Below are positions 27,577 through 39,121 of a stretch of DNA of 64,000 bases, in pieces (the stretch's first letter is position 1; each line of letters begins with the position of its first letter). Source of the DNA: Bedellia somnulentella (lineage: Eukaryota; Arthropoda; Insecta; Lepidoptera; Bedelliidae); the NCBI GenBank assembly GCA_963576735.1, contig OY755177.1, forward strand, positions 6,882,001 through 6,946,000, read 5' to 3'. Position numbers and translations under genes: made by a program. The notes below the pieces were generated by a model. The model was not told where the DNA came from and ran no database searches. It saw only the letters and a list, made by a program, of their open reading frames with translations.

Positions 27577-30330
27577 TTGAGTGTTATTAATTTCCAAGTC
27601 TTTTGCAGACTGGTTTCTAGGCATCAAGGTTTTCAGGTGAAAAGGTGAGGCTGTAAAGTGAATACAAATATAGAATATATGTTTATTATATATTTTAAAC
27701 TGTAACCTAAGAACTATGTAGAGTTTGGTCAAACTAAGACTATTTATTAACGTGCTTACAACGTAAGCTACGCGGAAAGTTTAAAGTTTACGGTCAGAAA
27801 CAATCTCAGTTCAGCCAGCAATAACAAAATTATCTTTCGATCTAGGTACTTGAGATATTTTCTGCCCCGTTTTAATATGATCAGATGAATTGTATTATGT
27901 GGCTATGAAACTCATCTCAGCAAGTTAGTTTGCAAATAATAATAATAGTTTAATGAAAAAGAATGAAAAAAATCGAAGAACGAATTTGGATCGCAGCGAA
28001 GGGATAGCGTAGCTATGTTAGACCCCAATGTGTAAGTTATAAGTGTCACCCAATCAAAATCAAAACAATTATGTGATGTCAATAAAAATCATGCTTAATT
28101 CTGAAATTGAATTTTAAATATTAATCAAATTAAACATTATACTCATGGCTGTGAACCTAAAAAACTTGTTCAGAATGGGAAACTCCATAGTTGCTCTTCA
28201 AGTAAGAACGTTTTTTTATAAAATAAAGTGCTTGTTGTGTATGCGATAAGAGCAAAACTCTAATGCGCTAAATCGCCTCTTACCACACCCACAGGAAGAA
28301 ATGGATTAGTGTTATTCTAAGCGTAGACACTGGCACTAGATAGAACACACCTCACAAAACAAACGGAAAAAGATATTATAATTTTAAAGTTCGTATTGTA
28401 TTGCCACAGCCTCACAGGGAACTTATGACATCATCAATTATTTTTGATTATATAATTATAACAACCATAATATAGCAATAAAATGATATGATTTGATTTG
28501 AATATATCCTGTATATTCAGTGTACCCATGTTTCTGACTCTTTAATTATCGAATTCATATCAAATCTAGGACAGTTATTTTGTTTTTTACCCCAAGTTGT
28601 TCCCAAGTTTTGTCTTTTTTAACTTACAGAATCGAATAAAGGTGTCGAGTAAGTCGTTGCCGGTAATGCAAAGCGTCAGTCAACTTGAAATACAATTACT
28701 TCAAGGTTTTATCGCACGTCTAACTATTTAATTATCATTCAAGACCTAAAAATAAAATGTATTATGTACGTCTTGTGAACTAATTTTCGTGCCAATGAAA
28801 TAAAGGCTACAAAATATTTCTTTTCACAATTGCTAAAGTTTTGTTCGTTTTGTTCATGTAAGCTGATTAATTTCGTCCCACTTTTGATGGTAAAAAGCAA
28901 AAAGAACTTATACGTATATTATAATATACGTATACGTATATTATATTTTTATACGTAGCCTAGGCTTGCAAGATTTTACGCAGCACCATAAGCACTCTTA
29001 ATTTAAAACGAACCCCAGATTATTATTTATTTATAGCTATTTCACACTGCAATCTTATATAGTAATAGGTGCAACGATTTTTTCTTTATAAATTAATCTA
29101 AACACAGTTAGTTATAATTCATGGTGCAGATGTAATGGATATTTAATTGAAATATCTGAATAAAAGTAGATACTCATGTTAATGTTGACTTCACATTTAG
29201 TGTCGAGCAAATTTTTCTGTTTTGTTTCTGGATTAGTGTGATGTAAAGGAAATTTTATATTAGGATATTTTTTTTATTTTTTTTTTATTTATGAAAACAT
29301 GGTAGCAGAGCGTTGTACACGAACATTAGGTGATAACCTGCAATATCCCAACAAACTAGGTAATGGATCACAAATTGACTTTGTCTTATCGGAAATTGAA
29401 CCTCAGATCTCCGAATGTGACCCAACCTTTATAACCGTTAGAACACATCATACATACATATACTCATGCCGTTAGTTCCCATTGGGGAAGGCAGACACTA
29501 TAGATCGCCACTTCGATCGATCGATACTGGCAAACCTTTTTGGCGTCCTTCACATCCATCAATCTTCTCATACATACAATAAATAACACATACAATAATT
29601 TCTTCTGCTTCTTCATTCTTATTGTTAGAACGCAGAGGTAATAATTGTTAATAATAAAAACTGTTGTGCTAAAGCAATATAGAATTTTTATTGTGAAGTT
29701 TTCGACACAGGTTGTTTCCTTTCCTGTAGAGAGCATTTGGCATCATATGCGATGCGAATCAGAACGGTAAATTGATTATAAATCTAATGGATTTCAAATG
29801 GAATTGGTCACCGATTTTGAATAATCTTGCCGCAATCTGATTTATTTGCTTAATTACGGCGTATATCCGAATATTTGCAGTATTCGTGTGATATATTTGG
29901 AAATTTAGGGTCTTTTAAGTATTTTTTGGGTGATTCGACTAGAATCCTGCTATCAACAATCCTGTTTTACGATATTTTCCCTAACTAAAAATGTCTAATG
30001 CTGCAACTCTAGCTACCCCTTTTTAGGATTTGTAGCCGTAAGTATGTATGTGCAAATATATATAATATTCAGTAGTTTATTTTGGACAATAATACCCAGT
30101 CATGCAAAAGGACTCAACTTTCGAAAGTTTAGTTTCGACATATGAAAGTTCAAAATCCAGACTGTATTTAGAACTGATTGCCTTATAGGAACGACTGATG
30201 AAGTTTTGGTTTCATTGGGATGTTTTAGTTAAATGAATTTAAGATCCGACTAGGCTTTTACTTTTAGATCTTAATGAAGTTAAGTGGAACAATTATTTCT
30301 CATTTTTACGTTTATGTTATGTTATGTTTA

Positions 30331-30625
30331 TGTGAAATCTACAGATTTTTCTTTCTTTCTAACAGTTTCTTCGGCCATGAAAACTTCCTTTACACTATAA
30401 TAACGTTTTTCTATTAGCCATGAAAGAAAAATTTCTTAAAATAAGCTTAGTCATGTGTTATTTTTAATCTTTTCATGGCATTTATAAGACTTTTTATATT
30501 TAAGGCACAAAAAGTTTGTGGCAGTATTTTCTCTTCTACAATTAAAAAAGTATCTTACAGCATTTAGTTTTCAAAAATAAATCACTATCGTCTGTGCATA
30601 AACTCTATTATACGATCTACTAAGT
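30331..30625 (+). repeat. Left copy of a long direct repeat flanking an RLE LINE
   Basis: tgtgaaatctacagattttt through gatctactaagt recurs at 35689-36126, where it carries one extra block of about 137 bp (35862-36002) and an 11-bp insertion. Between the copies lies the RLE LINE with its nested fold-back. The arrangement looks like a target duplication of about 295 bp. Confidence 0.75.
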
Positions 30626-30810
30626 GAATCTGCGATCTGTTTATCTGAAAAATTTGCTTTTATTTAGTTTCAAAACTCTCCATGCACCTAAAAATTCTAA
30701 ATTATCACTTACACAGACAATTAAACATAACTGCTTAGCTCCTTTAGACACAGATTTTATAACTAAATTACCACAAAATTGTTTCGATATAAACCGTAAA
30801 ATTAAAAGTT
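30626..30810 (+). pseudogene. RLE-type LINE ORF, upstream fragment
   Basis: A frame of about 55 residues containing LLFSFKTLHAPKNSKLSL and a final NRKIKS stretch is cut by the fold-back element at 30811. The matching frame continues beyond the fold-back at 33298 with GDIRGAAYL, as in the N-terminal region before the reverse transcriptase in this LINE type. The join is inferred from frame and content. Confidence 0.5.
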
Positions 30811-33297
30811 AAAGGCTGTAGCCGGGTTAGGGAACAAAAAATGCCCCTGATGATATTAACAAATAAGTACAACATATCTATTAGTCATAATGCTTGATAG
30901 CAATCTGCCAAGTTTTACCTCATAATAATTGACAGTTCTCAAGAAATGTCACTTCAAAGTTTTTATAAGTTTTCAAAATATTTCAAAAACTGTTTATCCG
31001 TTTTTTCTGTAATTAACGTATGTTGTTAATGAAATGGCGAGTAACAATTTTGCAAAAAACCGGAGGTCTCTAGATTAACAGTAATATGGACTTTTTTGAT
31101 GTCGAATATTTCAAACATAGTTTTTTGACACTTCTCGGTCGGTGACACCAATCATTTTTTTCACCGTGATGTGACATCTTTTTCGGCACTAGTATATGTT
31201 TATCTTTAATGAATTGGATTGGAGCAACATTGTGATTTTTTATTATTTTTAGTATCCTTTCCTAGTAAATCATCAAGTTATAACGTATAGCCAACGAGTT
31301 TGATATTGATGTAAATCTAAAGTATTTATTTATTATTTTGAACAAAGAGTAATGTGCAGGGTTTAACATAATGCAAGGTTCCATTTTCTACTAGCGATCC
31401 CCGGTACAAGCTAAAGCTATCCAGCTGTTAACTGAGGTAATGTAAAAAAACTTCTCCCGAACCCGTAGTATATAGCTATTAATATTCTTGTTAAAGGGTA
31501 GTATACCTATATAACAGGAAAGTATTCCTGTATTGTGAGTTGCATCTGATTCTACAGACGATCAGCAGTGGTTGTGAAAGGATCATAATATATACAATAT
31601 TATTTCTGCAGATTAAAAGACTAAGCATTATGCGGTTTTCATTTTTTACCTTTATTTTTAAACCAAACTAATAGTCAGGTATGAAGTAAATGAACAGTTA
31701 TATCCTGAATCTTTCGGTAAATTAAAACTTACTTTAAAGTGAAAACAATTGTTTTTTGACAAAATTAAACATAGAAATTATTCTTATACAAGTACGTTCT
31801 AATCTGAGACGAGTACCAAAAATTAAAAACTTCTGAACTTAAACAAAAAAAGGAGAAGTTTTAGGAATAAATAGTGTAGAACAGTATTATTGTGAATGTG
31901 TAAACGGTTTGAGAACAGTAGTGGGGTGTTGTTCTCACGTAGCAGCTATTATATATTATTTATCATATGGTAGGTACTTGTCGAAAATTCCTCGGCCCAA
32001 TTAAAAGTTGACTACACTATTTCAAAATAACATAAATGTATAAATAAGCGTCGATAGCGACGATGACTAGGAGTTATTTAAAGGTATAAGATTCGTTATT
32101 AGATTAATATTCTCGATAAAATGTATCAATTTTTACCTTATATAATGAGTATTAATGAGTATGAGTGGATAAGTAGCTTGTTAGTAGTTAACTTTAGCAA
32201 TTACGTTACGTAGTAAATACTTACCTACGAAAATACGATTATTTTGTGAAGTCGGTTTATATTTTTTTTGTTTAAGTTCAGAAGTTTTTAATTTTTGGTA
32301 CTCGTCTCAGATTAGAAAGAACTCGTATAAGAATAATTTCTATGTTTAATTTTGTTAAAAACAATTGTTTTCACTTTAAAGTAAGTTTTAATTTACCGAA
32401 AGATTCAGGATATAACTGTTCATTTACTTCATACCTGACTATTAGTGTGGTTTAAAAATAAAGGTAAAAAATGAAAACCGCATAATGCTTAGTCTTTTAA
32501 TCTGCAGAAATAATATGTATATATTATGATTCTTTCACAACCACTGCTGATAGTCTGTAGAATCAGATGCCACTCACAATACAGAAATACTTTCCTGTTA
32601 TATATAATATATATGTCAGATATATTAATAGCTATATACTACGGGTTCGGGAGAAGTTTTTTTACATTACCTCAGTTAACAGCTGGATAGCTTTAGCTTG
32701 TACCGGGGATCGCTAGTAGAAAATGGAACCTTGCATTATATTAAACCCTGCACATTACTCTTTGTTCAAAATAATAAATAAATACTTTAGATTTACATCA
32801 ATATCAAACTCGTTGGCTATACGTTATAACTTGATGATTTACTAGGAAAGGATACTAAAAATAAAAAATCACAATGTTGCTCCAATCCAATTCATTTAAG
32901 ATAAACATATATTGGTACCGAAAAAGATGTCACATCAGGGTGAAAAAAATGATTGGTGTCACCGACCGAGAAGTGTCAAAAAACTATGTTTGAAATATTC
33001 GACATCAAAAAATTCCATATTAATGTTAATCTAGAGACCTCCGGTTTTTTGCAAAATTGTTACTCGCCATTCCATTAACAACATACCTTAATTACAGAAA
33101 AAACGGATAAACAGTTTTTGAAATATTTTGAAAACTTATAAAAACTTTGAAGTGACATTTCTTGAGAACTGTCAATTATTATGAGGTAAAACATGGCAGA
33201 TTGCTTGCTATCGAGCATTATGACTAATACATAGGTTGTACTCATTTGTTAATATCATCAGGGGCATTTTTTGTTCCCTAACCCGGCTACAGCCTTT
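30811..33297 (+). mobile_element. Fold-back DNA transposon with 1-kb inverted arms
   Basis: The left arm 30811-31851 and the right arm 32263-33297 are inverted copies, starting aaaggctgtagccgggttag and ending with the complement, with scattered differences. The 411-bp centre holds a SWIM-like zinc-finger scrap (31864-32003). Long inverted ends with a transposase remnant between them suggest a MULE-like or similar DDE element reduced to its ends. It lies inside the RLE LINE. No clear target duplication is seen (left flank attaaaagtt, right flank cagatggcga). Confidence 0.85.
31864..32003 (+). pseudogene. SWIM-type zinc-finger remnant of a transposase
   Basis: A 46-residue frame with YYCECVNGLRTVVGCCSHVA fits the C-x-C...C-x-H pattern of SWIM zinc fingers, which occur near the C-terminus of MULE and other eukaryotic DDE transposases. 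It continues IIYYLSYGRY and stops. No catalytic residues remain. Presence in the centre of the fold-back identifies the probable source element type. MULE assignment is inference. Confidence 0.55.
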
Positions 33298-35602
33298 CAG
33301 ATGGCGACATTAGAGGTGCTGCATATTTAATATTTTCTAGTGACACCTTAGCTCCCGACACCCCAGAAACGCTGCTATCGCTGCAGTTGAAGCATCCTAC
33401 TTCAAACAGAGGCTTGACCATGCCAGATGCGCCGGACCAATCTATCGTCTCACCGTCGCACAGGAAATCATGGCGGCGATACTGTCTTTCAGGAACGGAT
33501 CTGCTGGTGGCCTCGATGGTCTTACACCGCAACATCTGAAAGATCTTTTGTGTGGGTCCGTCGGGGAACACAGAGATGCGTTACTTGCTCAGTTGACCCG
33601 CTTAGTGAACCTCATGCTCTCGGGTCGGGTTTGTGACGATATTTTGGATATCTTATAAGGCGCAAACCTTTGTGCATTAAAAAAAAAGACGGTGGTATAC
33701 GGCCAATAGCTGTCGGCAATACAATTCGCCGCGTAGTGTCCAAAATTTGTTGCAAGTATATTGTACCGGATCTTGCAACATACTTTGAACCGAAACAGCT
33801 AAGTTTTGGCACTCGCAGTGGTTGTGAAGCTGCAGTACATTCGGCTCGCACTTACGTCGCACATGGGGCGGGCCAAGTCCTTTTGAAGGTGGATGTTAAA
33901 AATGCATTCAACTCAGTGGATCGGGCAGCCTTGTTGACTGAAGTTAAAAAAAAGCTCCGCATATTTTCAACTATATTTGGCAGTGGTATAGCAAACCTTC
34001 GAAATTATTATACAAAGAAAATTTAACTTCATCTTGTATCGGCTGTCAACAAGGTGATTCCTTAGGACCAGCAATATTCAGCCTAGCTATCCATCCATAC
34101 ATTGAATCAATCGCCTCTAAATTCAATGTATGGTACCTAGACGACGGGACCATAGGTGGTGAAGCGAATACAGTATTAAACGATTTTCTAAATTTAAATA
34201 AAATAATAAATTATAATATAATAAGAAATAATAAATAAATTCAACGAAATAGCACCAAACATTACGGTCCTAAATAATGATTCGCTTCGTCCCCTTGGAG
34301 CCCCTCTAAACGAAAATTCTCTACCAGGTTTTATTCAAGACAAAATTTCAAATTTCAACCAATATTCGGAGCGTTTACAATCTATTAATCCCCATTTGGC
34401 CTATACAATTATATATATTATATATATAATTTTTAAGATGTTGCGACACTTCGAGGCTTGTTTCGGCTTTAAATTATTTAGACATTATTATACGAGATAC
34501 GTTAAGCAAAATTCTAAATTGTAAATTTGATAACAATAACTGGGATCAGGCTACCCTAGCAGTTCGGTTTGGAGGTTTGGGCGTTAGCAAATTATTTCTT
34601 TTATTTCAAAAATTCCTTTCTTCCCCCCAGGGGGGATAGCTCAGGGGGGGTATGTGGAATAGCCCAATTGATGTATACAAAAAAAATGTCAGTCCCTCTC
34701 TGGGTGACACAGAGATCAGTGGAATGGACGATGCCAAGACTGCTTGGATTGCATTGCTTGGTCCAGATTCGAGTGTTCCGACAAACATGGCTTCTCAGAG
34801 GTCTTGGGATGACATACTGTGCGGGCGGATTCAATTAAACCTCCTGAACTCTGCTTCCGATCCTGCACAACGTGCTCGTCTCATGGCCTCTATGGAGCCT
34901 GAGTCGGGATACTGGTTGAATGCATTACCTTCTGAGGCGATTGGTACGTTACTGGACAGGTCGACTTTTTGTTTGGGAGTATGTTTGAGAGTTGGTGCCA
35001 AAATCAATGAAATTCATCGTTGTCGTTGTGGAGTACAGGTTGACCAATGGGGCCACCACGGACTTTCATGCCCCCGCAGTGCAGGTCGCCTATCACGACA
35101 TGCTGCCTTAAATGATATCATCCGTCGGGCTCTTGTCAGCGCCCATGTGCCAGCGACCTTGGAACCTCCTGGATTAATGCGGGACGATGGCAAGAGACCT
35201 GATGGTATGACTTTGTTGCCTTGGAGAAATGGCAGGGCGCTGATATGGGATGCAACCTGTGTCGACACTCTTGCGCCTTGCCATTTATCCGGGTCGGCGG
35301 CGCGTGCAGGTACTGCTGCTGCCAACGCCGAGAGTTTCAAACGGCGTAAATACTCAGTATTAACAAATGACTATCATTTCATACCTTTTGCCGTTGAAAC
35401 TCTCGGCCCGTGGGGCAACGAGGCGCGGCTGTTCTTTAAAGAATTGTCCGCTCGCCTTGTGGAAGTGTGTGGTAATCCCAGAGCTGGCAGCTACCTCGGC
35501 CAATGCATTAGCTTGGCCATCCAAAGAGGAAATGCTGCTAGCATATTGGGCACGTTACCCTACACCGACAGCGATGAATTTCACGAAATTTTTCGTTTGT
35601 AA
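33298..35602 (+). pseudogene. RLE-type LINE ORF: reverse transcriptase and restriction-like endonuclease, frameshifted
   Basis: Pieces in several frames read in order: GGLDGLTPQHLKDLL (33500), KKKDGGIRPIAVGNTIRR (33685), LLKVDVKNAFNSVDRA (33885), GCQQGDSLGPAIFSLAI (34040), WYLDDGTIGG (catalytic, about 34130) and then an intact 316-codon frame (34652-35602). That frame carries the CxC...H...C zinc motif HRCRCGVQ...HHGLSC near residue 125 and RPDGMTLLPW...IWDATC (about 183-205), the PD-(D/E)xK-like endonuclease core. At least three frameshifts break the RT half. It is a dead copy of an RLE-type LINE; the same protein type is common in invertebrate genomes. A polyA-like end follows at about 35660-35688. 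Confidence 0.8.
34575..34650 (+). other. Homopolymer-rich frameshift site in the LINE
   Basis: ccccccaggggggatagctc then aggggggg at about 34622-34650 contains three runs of six or seven identical C or G. The RT frame enters from the left and leaves in another frame, so at least one shift lies here. It could be a true indel or a sequencing error. Confidence 0.5.
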
Positions 35603-35688
35603 TGTATATATTTAGTTTTAATTTATTTTTATACCATGATTGTAAATATTTGTTATTTTAAATAAAGTGATTCTAAAAAGAAAATTTT

Positions 35689-36126
35689 TGTGAAATCTAC
35701 AGATTTTTCTTTCTTTCTAACATTTCTTCGGCCATGAAAACTTCCTTTACACTATAATAACGTTTTTCTATTAGCCATGAAAGTAAAATTTCTTAAAATA
35801 AGCTTAGTCATGTGTTATTTTTAATCTTTTCATGGCATTTATAAGACTTTTTATATTTAAGGCCTGTCTCATATCTTACATCGATAATTTCCGTCAAAGT
35901 TTGCTTTAATTCTGTCACTCTTTATGGGTGGCATATCGTCAACTAGAGTTTAAAATTATGTGTTTTTCGCATGTCGCACACACACCATATATATAAAAAA
36001 AAGTTTGTGGCAGTATTTTCTCTTCTACAATCAAAAAAGTATCTTACAGCATTTAGTTGGTTCTTTTGTTTTCAAAAATAAATCACTATCGTCTGTGCAT
36101 AAACTCTATTATACGATCTACTAAGT
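35689..36126 (+). repeat. Right copy of the long direct repeat flanking the RLE LINE
   Basis: Matches 30331-30625 apart from an inserted block (35862-36002, cctgtctcatatcttacatc onward, ending in a short AT run) and 11 extra bases near 36060. Positions 36127-36637 show no recognised feature. Confidence 0.75.
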
Positions 36127-36650
36127 CAGAGTTATCATAAGTTATAAGTGGAAAGTCAAGTTTAAATTAGTTTAAGATGAAGAGGAAGTCCCCGCGGGAC
36201 TCCATATTCATTAATAAGCGTGTTAAACCTATATTCTTTTATAATGTTTGTTATTAAATTATAGTATACTTGATTACTTAGCATTCTAAGTTATATAGCA
36301 AAATGAAACATCGCATAGCAAACAAAATACTCCATGGCTATTGCACAGAGTTGTGGATTTATTTTCCTGAAACCTATGTCACACTGACGATGTGTTCTTT
36401 TATTTGAAAAAAAACTATTATAATTGCATTGCACTAGGTTTATATAATTTTGAAATATGGATGGTTTCCGTCACAATCCAAGAAACTCAATTTTTGATTT
36501 TGTCATGTATTGCTCGTAATAAATTTTATGCGATACAATTTATTAAAAATATAAGAGTAGAATACTGATGATAATTTTTCTGTTAGACCACTCCGTCTAC
36601 TAACTGGGTTTGTATTAAAGTGGTCTTTTGAAATTATTAAGTTATTTTAA

Positions 36651-36918
36651 TTTTATGCCGTTATTTTTATGCCGTGTAGTGCCGGCTTAGAATGTCGCTA
36701 CCCCTTTCTACCCACGGGTGTCGTAAGAGGCGACTAAGGGTATTGGGGCTTTTTATTGGATTTTTGGGCGATGCGGTTGGAGACCCATCACCAAAAACCT
36801 TTATTTTTACCATCTTTTCCCCACTTAACTTCTAAAAGTGGCTGAGGAATTTATAATTCCGTAGCTCTGGTTACCCCTTCTAGGAAAATATAGCCGTGAG
36901 TATATATATGTATGTATG
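36651..36918 (+). mobile_element. Retroposon family X, second full copy
   Basis: Flanked by the 13-bp duplication taagttattttaa (36638-36650 and 36919-36931). Same sequence order as 27149-27400, ending in a (TATG)n tail. Its first bases contain a tandem ttttatgccg, perhaps from the priming event. Confidence 0.8.
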
Positions 36919-36920
36919 TA

Positions 36921-36970
36921 AGTTATTTTAACTCTTTTGTTACGCAAGTAACAAAAGAGTTAAAATAACT
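36921..36970. repeat. Perfect 23-bp palindromic hairpin
   Basis: Two 23-bp perfectly complementary arms (agttattttaactcttttgt...) around the four-base centre gcaa. The left arm overlaps the X target duplication, so X appears to have inserted at this inverted repeat. Confidence 0.85.
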
Positions 36971-37019
36971 AACATAAAAAAAAACAAAAAACTGCTTTTG
37001 TTACAAAGCAGGCGTACGT

Positions 37020-37150
37020 AGTTAATGTTTTCTCCAACCCCATCGCCCAAATACTACTTTAAAAAACCCGACACCATTTAGTTGCCTCTTACGACACCCG
37101 CGGGAAGAAAGGAGTAGTGACAATCTAAACCGGCCCTACACGGTTGTTTC
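37020..37150 (-). mobile_element. Retroposon family X, truncated inverted copy
   Basis: Reverse complement gives gccgtgtagggccggttta, ggcaactaaatgg and gggcgatggggttggag, matching the first part of X. It lies head to head with the copy at 36651. Confidence 0.6.
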
Positions 37151-37223
37151 TAGTAAAAGTATTTAAATTATTATAAATTTTTGCTTTTAAAACCTTTAGT
37201 CTTTTCTCTAGCTCTGGCCTAGG

Positions 37224-37373
37224 ATGGCACTACAGTATCGTAATGTAACTTTGGATTTAAATCAAATAAAAAATGTGCTCAAAGCAGGCGTACCAAGTGT
37301 GAAACCCCCTGGAATGTTTGAAAAGATTGCTAAATTTGAATTAGAAATCCTACAAAGCGGTGGAGGATACTAG
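37224..37373 (+). CDS. Small hypothetical ORF (49 residues)
   Basis: MALQYRNVTLDLNQIKNVLK leads a soluble, protein-like sequence ending in a Gly-rich LQSGGGY. I do not recognise it. It could be an exon-sized remnant or chance. 37374-38045 otherwise contains no supported gene; a 63-codon hydrophobic frame at 37666 is not supported. Confidence 0.2.
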   Translation: MALQYRNVTLDLNQIKNVLKAGVPSVKPPGMFEKIAKFELEILQSGGGY

Positions 37374-38589
37374 CCTTCTCTAATAGGAACTAATAGCGTG
37401 AGTATATTATAAATGGAGATTTTTTTTGATTATGACCATTTTTGGACGGGTGACGAGCTCTCCGACAAAAAGAACAGTCGGTCAGGAACTCAGGTTCAAG
37501 AACCGACGAACTAAAGATAAATTAATTATTACCTTAGTATTCTCACGTAATAGTTTGACCTTCTGGAAGGAAATCTATCAATAAAATTCCACTCGCATCT
37601 CAAAAAACAGAAGCCATCGGTTTTACAGCCATAGCTTTTTTAGCATTCCGATTCATCCCACTGTTTTGATTGTATTTTCAATTGTGACGTGTTTCACCTG
37701 TAGTTACAAAAAGACTGAAAAAAAACTTCGTTATGCTTTAATCGTTTCATATATTCTTTTGACTTTAGCTCTCGAATTATTTTTCGATGTTGTGCAAGTA
37801 ATCATGACACCCAACGGCCGGAAAATTTTCAAATACATTGCATATCATGAAGGATGAAATACAAAAACATTTACAATAAATTCAAAACCGGATCAAACCC
37901 TTTCCCAATATAAACGATGAAATCGGTATGGGATTTGTTATACAGAGCTTCATTGAATAATATTGATACTAAATTATTGTGACGTCTATGGTGAATATAC
38001 AATCTAACCAAACAAACATTATAAACATTATACATACATAATTTGGTTTGCCTAAGTTCACACTTTCACTTAAAATGTACAAATACAATAGCAAAACTGT
38101 ATGAACAATCAAAGTACAAAAAAAAACAAAGAAATAAATCTCAGTAGTCGAATTCCCAGGCCTTTTAAGAGACAGGTTTATAGGCATCAAGGTTTTGAGG
38201 TGAAAAGGTGAGGCGGTAAAGTGAATACAAATATAGAATAATAATATATTCTAAACTGTAACCTAAGAACTATGTAGAGTTTGGTCAAACTAAGATTATT
38301 TATTAACGTGCTTATAACGTTAGCTATGCGGAAAATTTAAAGTTTACGGTCAGAAACAATCTCAGTTCAGCCAGCAATAACTTTACTAAATTATCTTTCG
38401 ATCTACTTGAGATATTTTCTGCTCCGTTTTAATAGGATCAGATAAATTGTATTATGTGGCTATGAAACTCATCTCAGCAAGTTAGTTTGCAAATAATAAT
38501 AATAGTTTAATGAAAAAAAAATCGAAGAACAAATTTGGATCGCAGCGAGAGGATAGCGTAGCTATGTCAGACCCCAATGTGTAAGTAAA

Positions 38590-38942
38590 TTAAAGTAAAG
38601 TAATTTTTTTTTATTCAAATAAAGTTTCAGTAACAATATTTAAAGATATGTATCACATTCACATAACAAAAGTATGGTGTATTTGTTACAATAGTTTTGA
38701 GTTCTACCCCCCGAACTAGTGAAAACACTGTATTACGGCAAAGTAGGCGCTCATCGCTACTCGGGCTCGCGCTATTCAATGGAATATGATTTATTGCCCT
38801 TTACAAACTGTGACAACAATATATAGTATATGCATGATTTTAAGATAAAACAATAAATCTAATAACATACTATTTTGAATATGATTTTTGTATATATGTG
38901 CATATTACAACTTTATCTCACATGGATATTCTAATTGAGATA

Positions 38943-39006
<64 letters not shown>

Positions 39007-39119
39007 AATACATACATATATATTCATCAATAAACATACAAAATTAAGTACATATAAGCCACATACACACACATATTATATATATATATATATATACATA
39101 TACATACATACATTCTGTG
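38590..39119 (+). repeat. Insert in copy B: LINE-like 3' piece and AT microsatellites
   Basis: Absent from copy A. Its minus strand starts with an A/T-rich tail (38594-38615) and a block with ctcgggctcgcgctattc, like the 3' UTR of a truncated LINE. (AT)n at 38945-39003 and 39076-39097 follow. No ORF. Confidence 0.45.
38945..39003 (+). repeat. (AT)n microsatellite
   Basis: About 29 uninterrupted TA units, the longest in the window. A second, shorter run lies at 39076-39097 beside the mariner. Confidence 0.9.
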
Positions 39120-39121
39120 TA

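Larger units (their letters stand above)
27086..30308 (+). repeat. Duplicated block, copy A
   Basis: This block aligns with 38046-42060 and then 49310-50397 in the same order and orientation, at roughly 85-90 percent by eye. Shared markers include ggcatcaaggttttcaggtg (27615), gaaacaatctcagttcagcc (27794), gatagcgtagctatgt (28003), ctcacagggaacttatgaca (28408), gcgtcagtcaacttgaaata (28671), cgccgttagttcccattggg (29468) and ggcgtatatccgaatatttg (29858). Copy A carries X and Y insertions that copy B lacks. No gene is supported in the block. Confidence 0.75.

Noticed and set aside
34601..34834. Minus-strand frames of 60-77 codons over the G/C homopolymers
   Set aside because: Shadows of the LINE ORF on the plus strand; no motif.
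37666..37857. 63-codon hydrophobic frame
   Set aside because: AT-rich DNA readily gives Phe/Leu/Ile-rich frames; no relatives, no signal context.
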